The position numbers were made by a program, and so were the translations under genes. Source: Actinobacteria bacterium UBA5975 (GTDB taxonomy: Bacteria > Actinomycetota > Actinomycetes > Nanopelagicales > Nanopelagicaceae). Taken from it: a stretch of DNA of 5,254 nucleotides. This document shows positions 1 through 5,254 of this stretch, piece after piece. A model generated the notes under the pieces. That model had not been told where the DNA came from. It did not search any database and worked only from the letters and a program-made list of their open reading frames with translations. Numbering within the stretch: the first letter of the stretch is position 1; every line of letters begins with the position of its first letter. The stretch lies in contig DJBN01000014.1 of NCBI GenBank assembly GCA_002430075.1, forward strand, positions 1 through 5,254, given 5' to 3'.

Positions 1-1196
1 CGCACGAGTTCGCTCTTCTCCATCACAGTAATTGCCTCTTCCAAATTTGAAGGTAGTAGCTCAGAATCAGTTGATGGTTTGAGTACATACTTCTTTTCAA
101 TACCTTTAAGTCCGGCAGCAAGCATCACTGCATAGGCAAGATATGGATTACATGCTGAATCTGGAGAACGGAATTCAATACGCGTCGAATTCTCTTTATT
201 GGGTTTATACATCGGGATTCGAACCAGGGCCCCGCGGTCGTTATGTCCCCACGAAATAGTTGACGGCGCTTCTCCCCCACCTTGCAAACGCTTATAAGAG
301 TTAACCCACTGATTTGTCACAGCCGTTATCTCTGCGGCGTGCTTTAAAATTCCTGCAATGAATTGGCGACCTACCGGTGAAAGATTGAGCTCGGCGTTGG
401 AATCATAAAATGCATTCTTCTCGCCTTCAAAGAGCGAGACGTGTGTATGCATTCCAGAGCCTGGGTGATCGGTAAATGGTTTTGGCATAAAGGATGCATA
501 GAACCCTTGATTGAGCGCAACTTCCTTAATGACATGGCGAAAAGTCATGATGTTATCTGCAGTACTTAATGCATCTGCATAACGAAGATCGATTTCTTGC
601 TGACCAGGAGCGCCTTCATGATGGCTAAATTCAACGGAGACCCCCATAGCTTCAAGCAAGGTAATTGCTTGACGTCTGAAATCATGGCCAACAACTGCAG
701 GTGTGTGATCGAAATATCCCCCTTGATCTACAGGAACTGGCGCAACGCCTTTTTCTGGCTCTGATTTAAAGAGAAAGAATTCAATCTCTGGATGCGTGTA
801 ACAGGTGTAACCCATCTTCGCCGCCTTATCTAAGGTTCGACGCAGAACATTGCGTGGGTCAGCAGGTGATGGTTCACCGCTTGGAAGAGTGATGTCACAG
901 AAGATACGAGCCGCACCTTGTGCTTCAGCACGCCATGGCAAGATCGTAAATGTTGCAGGATCTGGCTTTGCCAACATATCCGACTCTGATTCTCGAGCAA
1001 ATCCTTGAATTGCAGAACCATCAAAGCCAATGCCTTCTTCAAATGCATTCTCAAGTTCTGCAGGTGCAATCGCTACAGACTTGAGCGTGCCGAGAATGTC
1101 GGTAAACCAAAGGCGAATAAAACGGATATCGCGTTCTTCTGTTGTGCGAAGAACAAACTCTTGCTGCTTGCTGATGTTTTCACTCTGTGGGGACAT
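1..1196 (-). CDS. glnA: Type I glutamine synthetase, GlnA2-like (3' end cut by window edge)
   Basis: This is a glutamine synthetase-family ligase, which joins an amine, classically ammonia, to the gamma-carboxyl of glutamate using ATP in the cytoplasm. I translated 398 codons; the C-terminus lies outside the window. Visible in order are the beta-grasp N-domain with FDGSAIQGF (residues 58-66), metal ligands in HPEIEFF (E137, E139), GGYF (Y161), HHEGAPGQQE (E194, E201), the GSGMHTH ATP/metal motif (H250, H252), NSYKR (299-303), GGEAPS with the latch glutamate E309, and TRIEFRSPD (E341). The sequence closely resembles mycobacterial and Streptomyces GlnA2 as I remember them. No NLYDLP adenylylation motif is present and that loop is short. 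Start: ATG at 1196 lines up with the GlnA2 N-terminus, although the frame is open further upstream and no Shine-Dalgarno sequence is visible. It lies 43 bp after nadE on the same strand, so co-transcription is likely. Because Streptomyces GlnA2 is reported to glutamylate polyamines, the true substrate may not be ammonia. Confidence 0.95.
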   Translation of the reverse strand, partial: MSPQSENISKQQEFVLRTTEERDIRFIRLWFTDILGTLKSVAIAPAELENAFEEGIGFDGSAIQGFARESESDMLAKPDPATFTILPWRAEAQGAARIFCDITLPSGEPSPADPRNVLRRTLDKAAKMGYTCYTHPEIEFFLFKSEPEKGVAPVPVDQGGYFDHTPAVVGHDFRRQAITLLEAMGVSVEFSHHEGAPGQQEIDLRYADALSTADNIMTFRHVIKEVALNQGFYASFMPKPFTDHPGSGMHTHVSLFEGEKNAFYDSNAELNLSPVGRQFIAGILKHAAEITAVTNQWVNSYKRLQGGGEAPSTISWGHNDRGALVRIPMYKPNKENSTRIEFRSPDSACNPYLAYAVMLAAGLKGIEKKYVLKPSTDSELLPSNLEEAITVMEKSELV

Positions 1197-1218
1197 GGCT
1201 ATATCGTGCCAAACCGAC

Positions 1219-1234
1219 GTTACGGCAGTGTTAC
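1219..1234 (-). promoter_or_regulatory. GTAAC-n6-GTAAC direct repeat, candidate OmpR-family operator upstream of glnA2
   Basis: On the minus strand the nadE-glnA2 gap contains GTAAC, six bases (ACTGCC), then GTAAC again, in the same orientation with an 11-bp period. It lies 22 bp before the glnA2 ATG. The pattern fits the known GlnR site of Streptomyces (gTnAC-n6-GaAAC, with one mismatch in the second half) and the AC-n9-AC core described for mycobacterial GlnR. MtrA and PhoP also bind direct repeats with this spacing, so the regulator cannot be assigned. Only two half-sites are present, with no clear third or fourth. A TAACGT hexamer inside the second half (1217-1222) fits a loose TAnnnT -10, so binding there could repress; this is speculative. 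Confidence 0.4.
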
Positions 1235-1239
1235 AGAAT

Positions 1240-2922
1240 TCAGACTTCCCGCCAGCTTGAAGTCATTGGCAGGCGGCGATCTTTGCCAAAAGCACGCTTT
1301 GAAACCTTGGTGCCCGGCGGATATTGGCGCCTTTTATATTCAGCCCGATCGACCATTGAAATCACTCGCGCCACAAGGTCGTGATCAAATCCTGCAGCAA
1401 CTAGAGCATCGCGACCCATATCTTCATCCACGTAAGCCATCAAGACTTTATCTAGGATTTCATATTCAGGAAGTGAATCTGAATCCTTTTGATCAGGGCG
1501 TAGTTCAGCAGAGGGTTCCTTGGTGATGGAACGTTCAGGAATTGGTGCAACTTCACCGGCTGCCTTTGCTACTTGATTGCGCCAACGCGCCAACGCCCAC
1601 ACATCTGTCTTGTAAATATCTTTAATGGGCGCATAGCCGCCAACTGCATCTCCATACAAAGTTGAATATCCGCAAGCCAGTTCAGATTTATTTCCGGTTG
1701 CAAGAACTAAGTGGCCAAATTGATTAGATAGTCCCATCAAGGTAGTTCCACGAACTCTCGCCTGTAGGTTTTCCTCAGCAAGACCCGTCAGTTCTACCTG
1801 TTGCTTAAAGGCATCGACCATCTTCTGAATCTCGATAATTCGAAATCCAAGGCCAGTGTTCTTGGCCATTAATTCTGCATCTGCAATCGAGTGATCTGAT
1901 GAATACTTACTTGGCATGCCAACGCCATGAACGCGATCTGGCCCCAGGGCATCAACGGCTAAAGCCGCTACGAGGGCTGAATCAATGCCTCCCGATAGTC
2001 CAATCAGGACAGATTTAAATCCATTCTTTTGCACATAGTCACGCAGTCCAACAACAATTGCATTCCATACTTCTTCTTCGTCCCCAAGGCGCTCGGCAAT
2101 TGTTGGAACCAACTCTTTTCCAAGAATGACCGCGCTCTCTGAAATCACAACATCGGGCTTCGATGTCCCCGTAGCAACGTCGACATCAACGAGCATCACG
2201 CCATCTTCAAATTGTGGAGCACGAGCAATCAACGCGCCATCTGCTCCAACAACAATACTGTCGCCATCAAAGACAAGATCATCTTGCCCACCAGTCATAT
2301 TGATGTAGGCAAGAGGAGCCTTCGCTTGGCGAGCGCGTTCTCTCACAAGAGCAAGGCGCACATCATCCTTAGCCCGCTCGTACGGTGAACCATTAGGCAC
2401 AATCACAAGCCCTGGCTTACGAGCAGCTAGTTGGGCGGTGATTCCGCCATCAATCCATAAGTCTTCGCAGATTGCGATACCGATATCAACGCCGTGGATT
2501 CGAACAACCAAGGTGGCATCACCGGGCACAAAGTTTCGGAATTCATCGAAGACGCCGTAATTAGGAAGGTGGCACTTTGCATAGCGCGCCTTGATTTGCC
2601 CACCAGAAATGACGGCGACCATATTCTGCGGCTTGGTAAATCCGTCACTCGTCACCGTTGTATCGAGATAACCAACGATAGAAACAATGTCGGGGTTGAG
2701 TTCGCTGGCCAATTGAGCAATTGCTTTCTGGCTTGCTAGCTGAAAAGAAGGACGTAGCGCTAAATCTTCTACGGGATAACCGGTCAGTACCATCTCGGGA
2801 AAGATGACAACGTGTGCACCTGCAGCATGCCCTTGATCGGTGCCTTGCTTAATGAGCCCAGCATTGCCCGCAAGCTCACCCACGGTGGGGTTTATTTGGG
2901 CTAGCGCCAAACGCAACTTCAT
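1240..2922 (-). CDS. nadE: Glutamine-dependent NAD+ synthetase (NadE, two-domain form)
   Basis: NadE catalyses the last step of NAD biosynthesis, ATP-dependent amidation of nicotinic acid adenine dinucleotide, using glutamine as nitrogen donor. The 560-residue protein has two domains. Residues 1 to about 265 are a nitrilase-type glutaminase with the Glu-Lys-Cys triad: E43 in IFPEMVLTGYP, K116 in AKCHLPNYGVFDE, and C152 in IAICEDLW. Residues about 280-555 are the adenylating synthetase with the PP-loop SGGIDS (310-315), then SNQFGHLVLATGNKSE, GDAVGGYAPIKDIYK, and the family-typical C-terminal YPPGTKVSKRAFGKDRR. The length fits the shorter two-domain bacterial class; M. tuberculosis NadE is longer (about 680 residues). 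All key residues are present, so it should be active. ATG at 2922 gives the expected N-terminus (MKLRLALAQINPTVGE). No Shine-Dalgarno precedes it, and a promoter is placed so that transcription would start at the ATG. It is divergent from panB and precedes glnA2 on the same strand. Confidence 0.97.
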   Translation of the reverse strand: MKLRLALAQINPTVGELAGNAGLIKQGTDQGHAAGAHVVIFPEMVLTGYPVEDLALRPSFQLASQKAIAQLASELNPDIVSIVGYLDTTVTSDGFTKPQNMVAVISGGQIKARYAKCHLPNYGVFDEFRNFVPGDATLVVRIHGVDIGIAICEDLWIDGGITAQLAARKPGLVIVPNGSPYERAKDDVRLALVRERARQAKAPLAYINMTGGQDDLVFDGDSIVVGADGALIARAPQFEDGVMLVDVDVATGTSKPDVVISESAVILGKELVPTIAERLGDEEEVWNAIVVGLRDYVQKNGFKSVLIGLSGGIDSALVAALAVDALGPDRVHGVGMPSKYSSDHSIADAELMAKNTGLGFRIIEIQKMVDAFKQQVELTGLAEENLQARVRGTTLMGLSNQFGHLVLATGNKSELACGYSTLYGDAVGGYAPIKDIYKTDVWALARWRNQVAKAAGEVAPIPERSITKEPSAELRPDQKDSDSLPEYEILDKVLMAYVDEDMGRDALVAAGFDHDLVARVISMVDRAEYKRRQYPPGTKVSKRAFGKDRRLPMTSSWREV

Positions 2923-2928
2923 TGTTCA

Positions 2929-2956
2929 AGAGTATCGGGAGTAGCATATGTGTCGA
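2929..2956 (-). promoter_or_regulatory. Predicted nadE promoter giving a leaderless mRNA
   Basis: Reading the minus strand, TCGACA (2956-2951, five of six matches to TTGACA) is followed by a 16-base spacer and TACTCT (2934-2929), which fits the actinobacterial TAnnnT -10 consensus. Six bases (TGAACA) separate the -10 from the A of the nadE ATG, so initiation at the usual distance would begin on the start codon itself. The lack of a Shine-Dalgarno sequence before nadE agrees with a leaderless transcript, a class common in actinobacteria. This is a pattern match only; no transcript data are available. Confidence 0.45.
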
Positions 2957-2985
2957 CCCGGGGACCGCAGATGCGGCTTCGAGGC

Positions 2986-2990
2986 AGGAG
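2986..2990 (+). promoter_or_regulatory. Ribosome binding site that fixes the panB start
   Basis: AGGAG, six bases before the ATG at 2997, is the strongest Shine-Dalgarno match in the window. It supports translation of panB from 2997 rather than from the in-frame TTG at 2922, which would add 25 residues with no resemblance to the family and would overlap the nadE start codon by one base. Confidence 0.8.
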
Positions 2991-2996
2991 AAGAAA

Positions 2997-3818
2997 ATGT
3001 CTACATCGACCACCCTGTACGGCGGCGCATCCCATCGACGCGTCACGATCCTCGACCTTCGAGCTGCCAAAGAGCGCAGCGAGAAATGGGCGATGCTCAC
3101 CAGCTACGAACAGATGACCGCTTCTATCTTCGATGAGGCAGGAATTCCCGTTCTTCTCGTTGGCGATAGCGCCGGCAATAACTTTTTAGGCGAAGAGAAC
3201 ACCATCCCGGTCAGAGTCGATGATCTGATTCCTTTAACCCGCGCAGTTGTTCGTGGATCAAAGCGCGCACTTGTTGTTGCCGACCTTCCCTTTGGTTCAT
3301 ATGAATCTTCGCCCGAGCAAGCACTTGCCACATCGACTAGATTCTTTAAAGAGGCAGGGGCAATGGCGGTCAAACTTGAAGGCGCCCACCTTGCAACTGT
3401 TGAAAAATTAACCTCTGTTGGAATTCCCGTCATGGGCCATCTGGGGCTTACTCCTCAATCACTTCATCAATTAGGTGGCTACCGAGTTCAAGGTCGCACC
3501 GATGGGGATGCAGTTCTTGAGGCTGCGCTCGCCCTTGAAAAAGCTGGAGCCTTCGCAGTCGTCCTCGAACTCGTTCCGGCAGAACTTGCAGCCAGAATTA
3601 CCGCCGCTCTCTCTATTCCGACTATCGGCATTGGCGCAGGCGTTGCATGCGATGCTCAAGTTTTAGTCTGGACAGATATGGCCGGCTTTACAGCCAGCCC
3701 CCCAAAACTTGCAAAGGCATATAGAAATATGAGAGCCGAACTGTTGGCCGCCACCCAAGAATTTGCTGATGAAGTTCGATCTGGCCACTTCCCTTCAGAG
3801 GCCCAGACTTTCCACTAA
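2997..3818 (+). CDS. panB: 3-methyl-2-oxobutanoate hydroxymethyltransferase (ketopantoate hydroxymethyltransferase)
   Basis: PanB transfers a hydroxymethyl group from 5,10-methylene-tetrahydrofolate to alpha-ketoisovalerate, giving ketopantoate, the first committed step toward pantothenate and CoA. The 273-residue length is normal for this Mg-dependent (beta/alpha)8-barrel enzyme. Family residues visible are the Mg ligands D57 (LLVGDSAGN), D96 (ADLPFGSY) and E128 (VKLEGA), the GHLGLTPQ loop (H148), the catalytic glutamate E191 in LELVP, GIGAG (211-215), and the C-terminal FPSEAQTFH. The ATG at 2997 is chosen because it has AGGAG six bases upstream and gives a normal N-terminus. The frame stays open back to a TTG at 2922, which I reject. 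Upstream, TAGCAT (2942-2947) fits a loose TAnnnT -10 but has no good -35, so the panB promoter is unproven. The next gene starts 15 bp after the stop, suggesting an operon. panC, panD and panE are not in the window. Confidence 0.97.
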   Translation: MSTSTTLYGGASHRRVTILDLRAAKERSEKWAMLTSYEQMTASIFDEAGIPVLLVGDSAGNNFLGEENTIPVRVDDLIPLTRAVVRGSKRALVVADLPFGSYESSPEQALATSTRFFKEAGAMAVKLEGAHLATVEKLTSVGIPVMGHLGLTPQSLHQLGGYRVQGRTDGDAVLEAALALEKAGAFAVVLELVPAELAARITAALSIPTIGIGAGVACDAQVLVWTDMAGFTASPPKLAKAYRNMRAELLAATQEFADEVRSGHFPSEAQTFH

Positions 3819-3823
3819 GAGTT

Positions 3824-3827
3824 AAGG
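3824..3827 (+). promoter_or_regulatory. Short ribosome binding site supporting the transporter's GTG start
   Basis: AAGG lies six bases before GTG at 3834, in the 15-bp gap after panB. It is a weak core, but no ATG occurs in frame before codon 25 (which is inside the first membrane helix), so the GTG start is the best choice and gives a normal cytoplasmic N-terminus. Confidence 0.5.
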
Positions 3828-3833
3828 TAATCC

Positions 3834-5102
3834 GTGGCAAAGTTAACAATCGACCTAACCCCCTTAAGAAAATATCCAGATTTTCGAAATTTGTGGGCGG
3901 CCGGGATGGTCTCCTATCTGGGATCGATGATTACCTATGTTGCTCTTCCATTTCAGCTTAAAGAAATTACGGGTTCTTACCTGGCGGTGGGACTTCTTGG
4001 GGTTGTTGAAATAGTCCCACTGATTGTCTTTGGACTCTACGGTGGGGTGCTAGCCGATTCGGTCGATCGCAAGAAGATGATCTGGGCAACGGAGGCAGCA
4101 GCTCTAGTTCTAGTCTTTGCCCTACTTCTGAATTCCTCATTGCGGGAACCCAAGGTCTTGGTGATTTACATAATCGCCGCCCTCTTCGCGATAGTCGATG
4201 GTCTTCAAAGGCCGAGCATGAATGCAATTTTGCCGCGACTGGTTAGCCATGCCGATCTACCATCTGCCAGCGCCTTGATGAGTTTGCGAGGACAAGTCGG
4301 AGTTATCTTGGGGCCAACTATCGGCGGCATAATTTTTTCAACCTTTTCCATCTCCGTGGGTTATGGTTTAGATATCGCCACGTATCTGATTTCACTTCTA
4401 TTTCTTGCGCGCGTTGGCGCAGTGGCTCCTTCCCAAAGCGCTGAAAAGCCATCTCTGGCAGCATTATTTGCTGGTGTGAAATATGCGCTAAGCCGCCAAG
4501 ATTTGATGGGTACTTACTTAATAGATTTAGCCGCAATGTTCTTTGCAATGCCCAATGCGCTCTTTCCATTTTGGGCAGATGAAATCGCAGCACCGTGGGC
4601 GCTTGGGTTGTTCTATGCCGCCGGAACTGTCGGGGCGGTAATAGTTACCTTGACCTCTGGGTGGATTCGCACCTATCGCTTCCACGGGAGAGCGATAATT
4701 TTAGCCGCCATGGGATGGGGGTTGGCGATAGCTGCATCCGGTTTAACTAATTCCTTAATCTTGATTTTGATTTTCTTAACTATCGCCGGTGGATCGGATA
4801 TGGTCAGTGGGCTATTCCGAGACAACATTTGGAACCAGACAATCCCTGATGAATATCGGGGACGACTAGCAGGCATCGAAATGCTCTCCTACTCAGTGGG
4901 TCCATTAGCCGGACAACTCAGAGCGGCTTCAATGGCAGCAGCTACTACCCTCTCGTTTTCAGTAACCTCCGGAGGACTCATCTGCATCCTTGTGGTCGCG
5001 ATTTTGGCAATATTTCTCCCGAAATTTAGAAAATACGACGTGCAAACGAACGAATTTGCTCTCCGAGAACGCGAAATTCGTAAAAATCGAGAAATTTCTT
5101 AA
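3834..5102 (+). CDS. Major facilitator superfamily transporter (MFS_3/EntS-like exporter), substrate unknown
   Basis: The 422-residue protein is almost wholly hydrophobic with about twelve predicted membrane helices, by eye near residues 20-40, 50-72, 84-101, 107-124, 148-173, 175-193, 225-246, 254-276, 286-304, 306-326, 346-370 and 376-396. The loop between helices 2 and 3 carries the MFS motif A as GVLADSVDRKK (71-81). RPSMNAILPRLV (126-137) and the matching second-half segment IWNQTIPDEYRGRL (332-345) are typical of the MFS_3 group, which includes EntS siderophore exporters and many drug-type efflux proteins. The sequence gives direction (probable export) but not substrate. It starts with GTG 15 bp after panB and ends before a probable terminator, so the two are likely one transcription unit; a pantoate-related role would be speculation. 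The last 25 residues or so form a strongly charged tail encoded by AT-rich DNA unlike the rest of the gene. Confidence 0.9.
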   Translation: MAKLTIDLTPLRKYPDFRNLWAAGMVSYLGSMITYVALPFQLKEITGSYLAVGLLGVVEIVPLIVFGLYGGVLADSVDRKKMIWATEAAALVLVFALLLNSSLREPKVLVIYIIAALFAIVDGLQRPSMNAILPRLVSHADLPSASALMSLRGQVGVILGPTIGGIIFSTFSISVGYGLDIATYLISLLFLARVGAVAPSQSAEKPSLAALFAGVKYALSRQDLMGTYLIDLAAMFFAMPNALFPFWADEIAAPWALGLFYAAGTVGAVIVTLTSGWIRTYRFHGRAIILAAMGWGLAIAASGLTNSLILILIFLTIAGGSDMVSGLFRDNIWNQTIPDEYRGRLAGIEMLSYSVGPLAGQLRAASMAAATTLSFSVTSGGLICILVVAILAIFLPKFRKYDVQTNEFALREREIRKNREIS

Positions 5103-5127
5103 CTTTTTTAGTGATGGGTGGAATTTT

Positions 5128-5153
5128 CGCAAAAATTTCTTGCTAATTTTGCG
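5128..5153. repeat. Inverted repeat, 7-bp stem (CGCAAAA / TTTTGCG)
   Basis: CGCAAAA (5128-5134) and TTTTGCG (5147-5153) are perfect complements around a 12-base loop, 25 bases after the transporter's stop. No T-run follows on either strand, so it is not a standard terminator by itself. It could stabilise the 3' end of the mRNA, or be chance in AT-rich DNA. Confidence 0.35.
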
Positions 5154-5192
5154 TAAGAGCACGAAAAATGCAAAAAAATAATTAGCGACACG

Positions 5193-5229
5193 CACTACAA
5201 TTTTTCTCGCTATGTAGTGGTATTTTTTT
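5193..5229 (+). terminator. Probable rho-independent terminator of the panB-transporter unit
   Basis: CACTACA (5193-5199) pairs perfectly with TGTAGTG (5213-5219) around a 13-base loop, and is followed after GTA by seven T residues (5223-5229). The stem is short and has only three G-C pairs, with a large loop, so it would be a modest terminator. Its position about 90 bases after the last gene on this strand fits. A second possible stem, TAGCGA (5183-5188) with TCGCTA (5207-5212), overlaps its loop. Confidence 0.6.
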
Positions 5230-5254
5230 CTATATTCCGTCACACTTATCCACG

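Larger units (their letters stand above)
5103..5254. other. AT-rich non-coding tail of the window
   Basis: I find no credible gene here. The stretch is far richer in A and T than the genes, with repeated A- and T-runs, two hairpin-forming inverted repeats listed separately, a TATATT (5231-5236) that could be a -10 for a gene beyond the edge but has no matching -35, and a TTATCCACG word at the very end. AAATTTCTT occurs twice (5092-5100, ending on the first base of the transporter's stop codon, and 5133-5141). Confidence 0.6.

Noticed and set aside
1197..1213. TTTGGCACGATATAGCC before glnA2 resembles a sigma-54 promoter (TGGCAC...GC)
   Set aside because: The -12 element is AGCC rather than TTGC with the GC shifted, the site abuts the start codon, and actinobacteria generally lack sigma-54.
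1005..1526. 173-codon open frame on the plus strand, antisense to nadE and glnA2
   Set aside because: It lies opposite two well-supported enzyme genes and crosses the end of one and start of the other; the translation shows no domain and no ribosome site. It is a shadow of the real coding strands.
2922..2996. Extended panB starting at TTG 2922
   Set aside because: No ribosome site for that start, a family-unlike 25-residue extension, and overlap with the nadE start codon; ATG 2997 has a strong AGGAG.
5090..5099. Perfect 10-bp palindrome AGAAATTTCT near the transporter stop codon
   Set aside because: Within coding sequence and AT-rich; such palindromes are expected by chance, and nothing around it suggests an operator.
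4990..5181. 63-codon plus-strand frame overlapping the transporter's 3' end
   Set aside because: Out of frame with a well-supported gene, low-complexity Lys/Asn/Phe composition and no ribosome site.
4959..5243. 94-codon minus-strand frame over the end of the transporter and the AT-rich tail
   Set aside because: Its Lys/Phe-rich translation is what AT-rich DNA gives by chance, half lies antisense to the transporter, it runs through the terminator hairpin and has a GTG start with no convincing ribosome site.
1..5254. Search for CRISPR arrays, insertion sequences, tRNA or rRNA genes and attachment sites
   Set aside because: No spaced repeats, transposase-like frames, terminal inverted repeats or recognisable RNA gene sequences were seen; the window is almost filled by four intact or edge-cut housekeeping and transport genes.

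Overview
The window reads as ordinary chromosomal core from an actinobacterium of intermediate base composition (by eye close to half G+C over the genes). The closest matches I can recall for the encoded glutamine synthetase are the actinobacterial GlnA2 proteins of Mycobacterium and Streptomyces. In Mycobacterium tuberculosis glnA2 also lies a few genes from panB. The moderate G+C, tight spacing and small gaps would fit a streamlined actinobacterium (for example freshwater Nanopelagicales), but that placement is inference, not something the sequence proves.

Layout. Positions 1-1196 (minus) hold most of a GlnA2-type glutamine synthetase, cut at its 3' end by the window edge. A 43-bp spacer separates it from nadE (1240-2922, minus), a full-length two-domain glutamine-dependent NAD+ synthetase. 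nadE is divergent from panB (2997-3818, plus), ketopantoate hydroxymethyltransferase, across about 74 bp. Fifteen bases after panB comes a GTG-started 12-helix major facilitator exporter (3834-5102, plus). The last 150 bases are AT-rich, hold no credible gene, and carry a probable intrinsic terminator.

How the genes fit together. NadE uses glutamine as its amide donor and lies directly upstream of a glutamine synthetase paralogue. PanB makes the first committed precursor of pantothenate and CoA. The region is therefore a small nitrogen/cofactor hub: NAD on one strand, CoA on the other, from a shared control region. The transporter's substrate is unknown; its position suggests only co-transcription with panB.

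No novel defence, mobile or RNA system was found. The points most worth a look are: a GTAAC direct repeat with an 11-bp period just upstream of glnA2, resembling OmpR-family (GlnR/MtrA/PhoP class) operators; an alanine in place of an ammonium-binding serine and a shortened adenylylation-loop region in that enzyme; a promoter placing nadE as a leaderless transcript; and competing stems in the terminator region.
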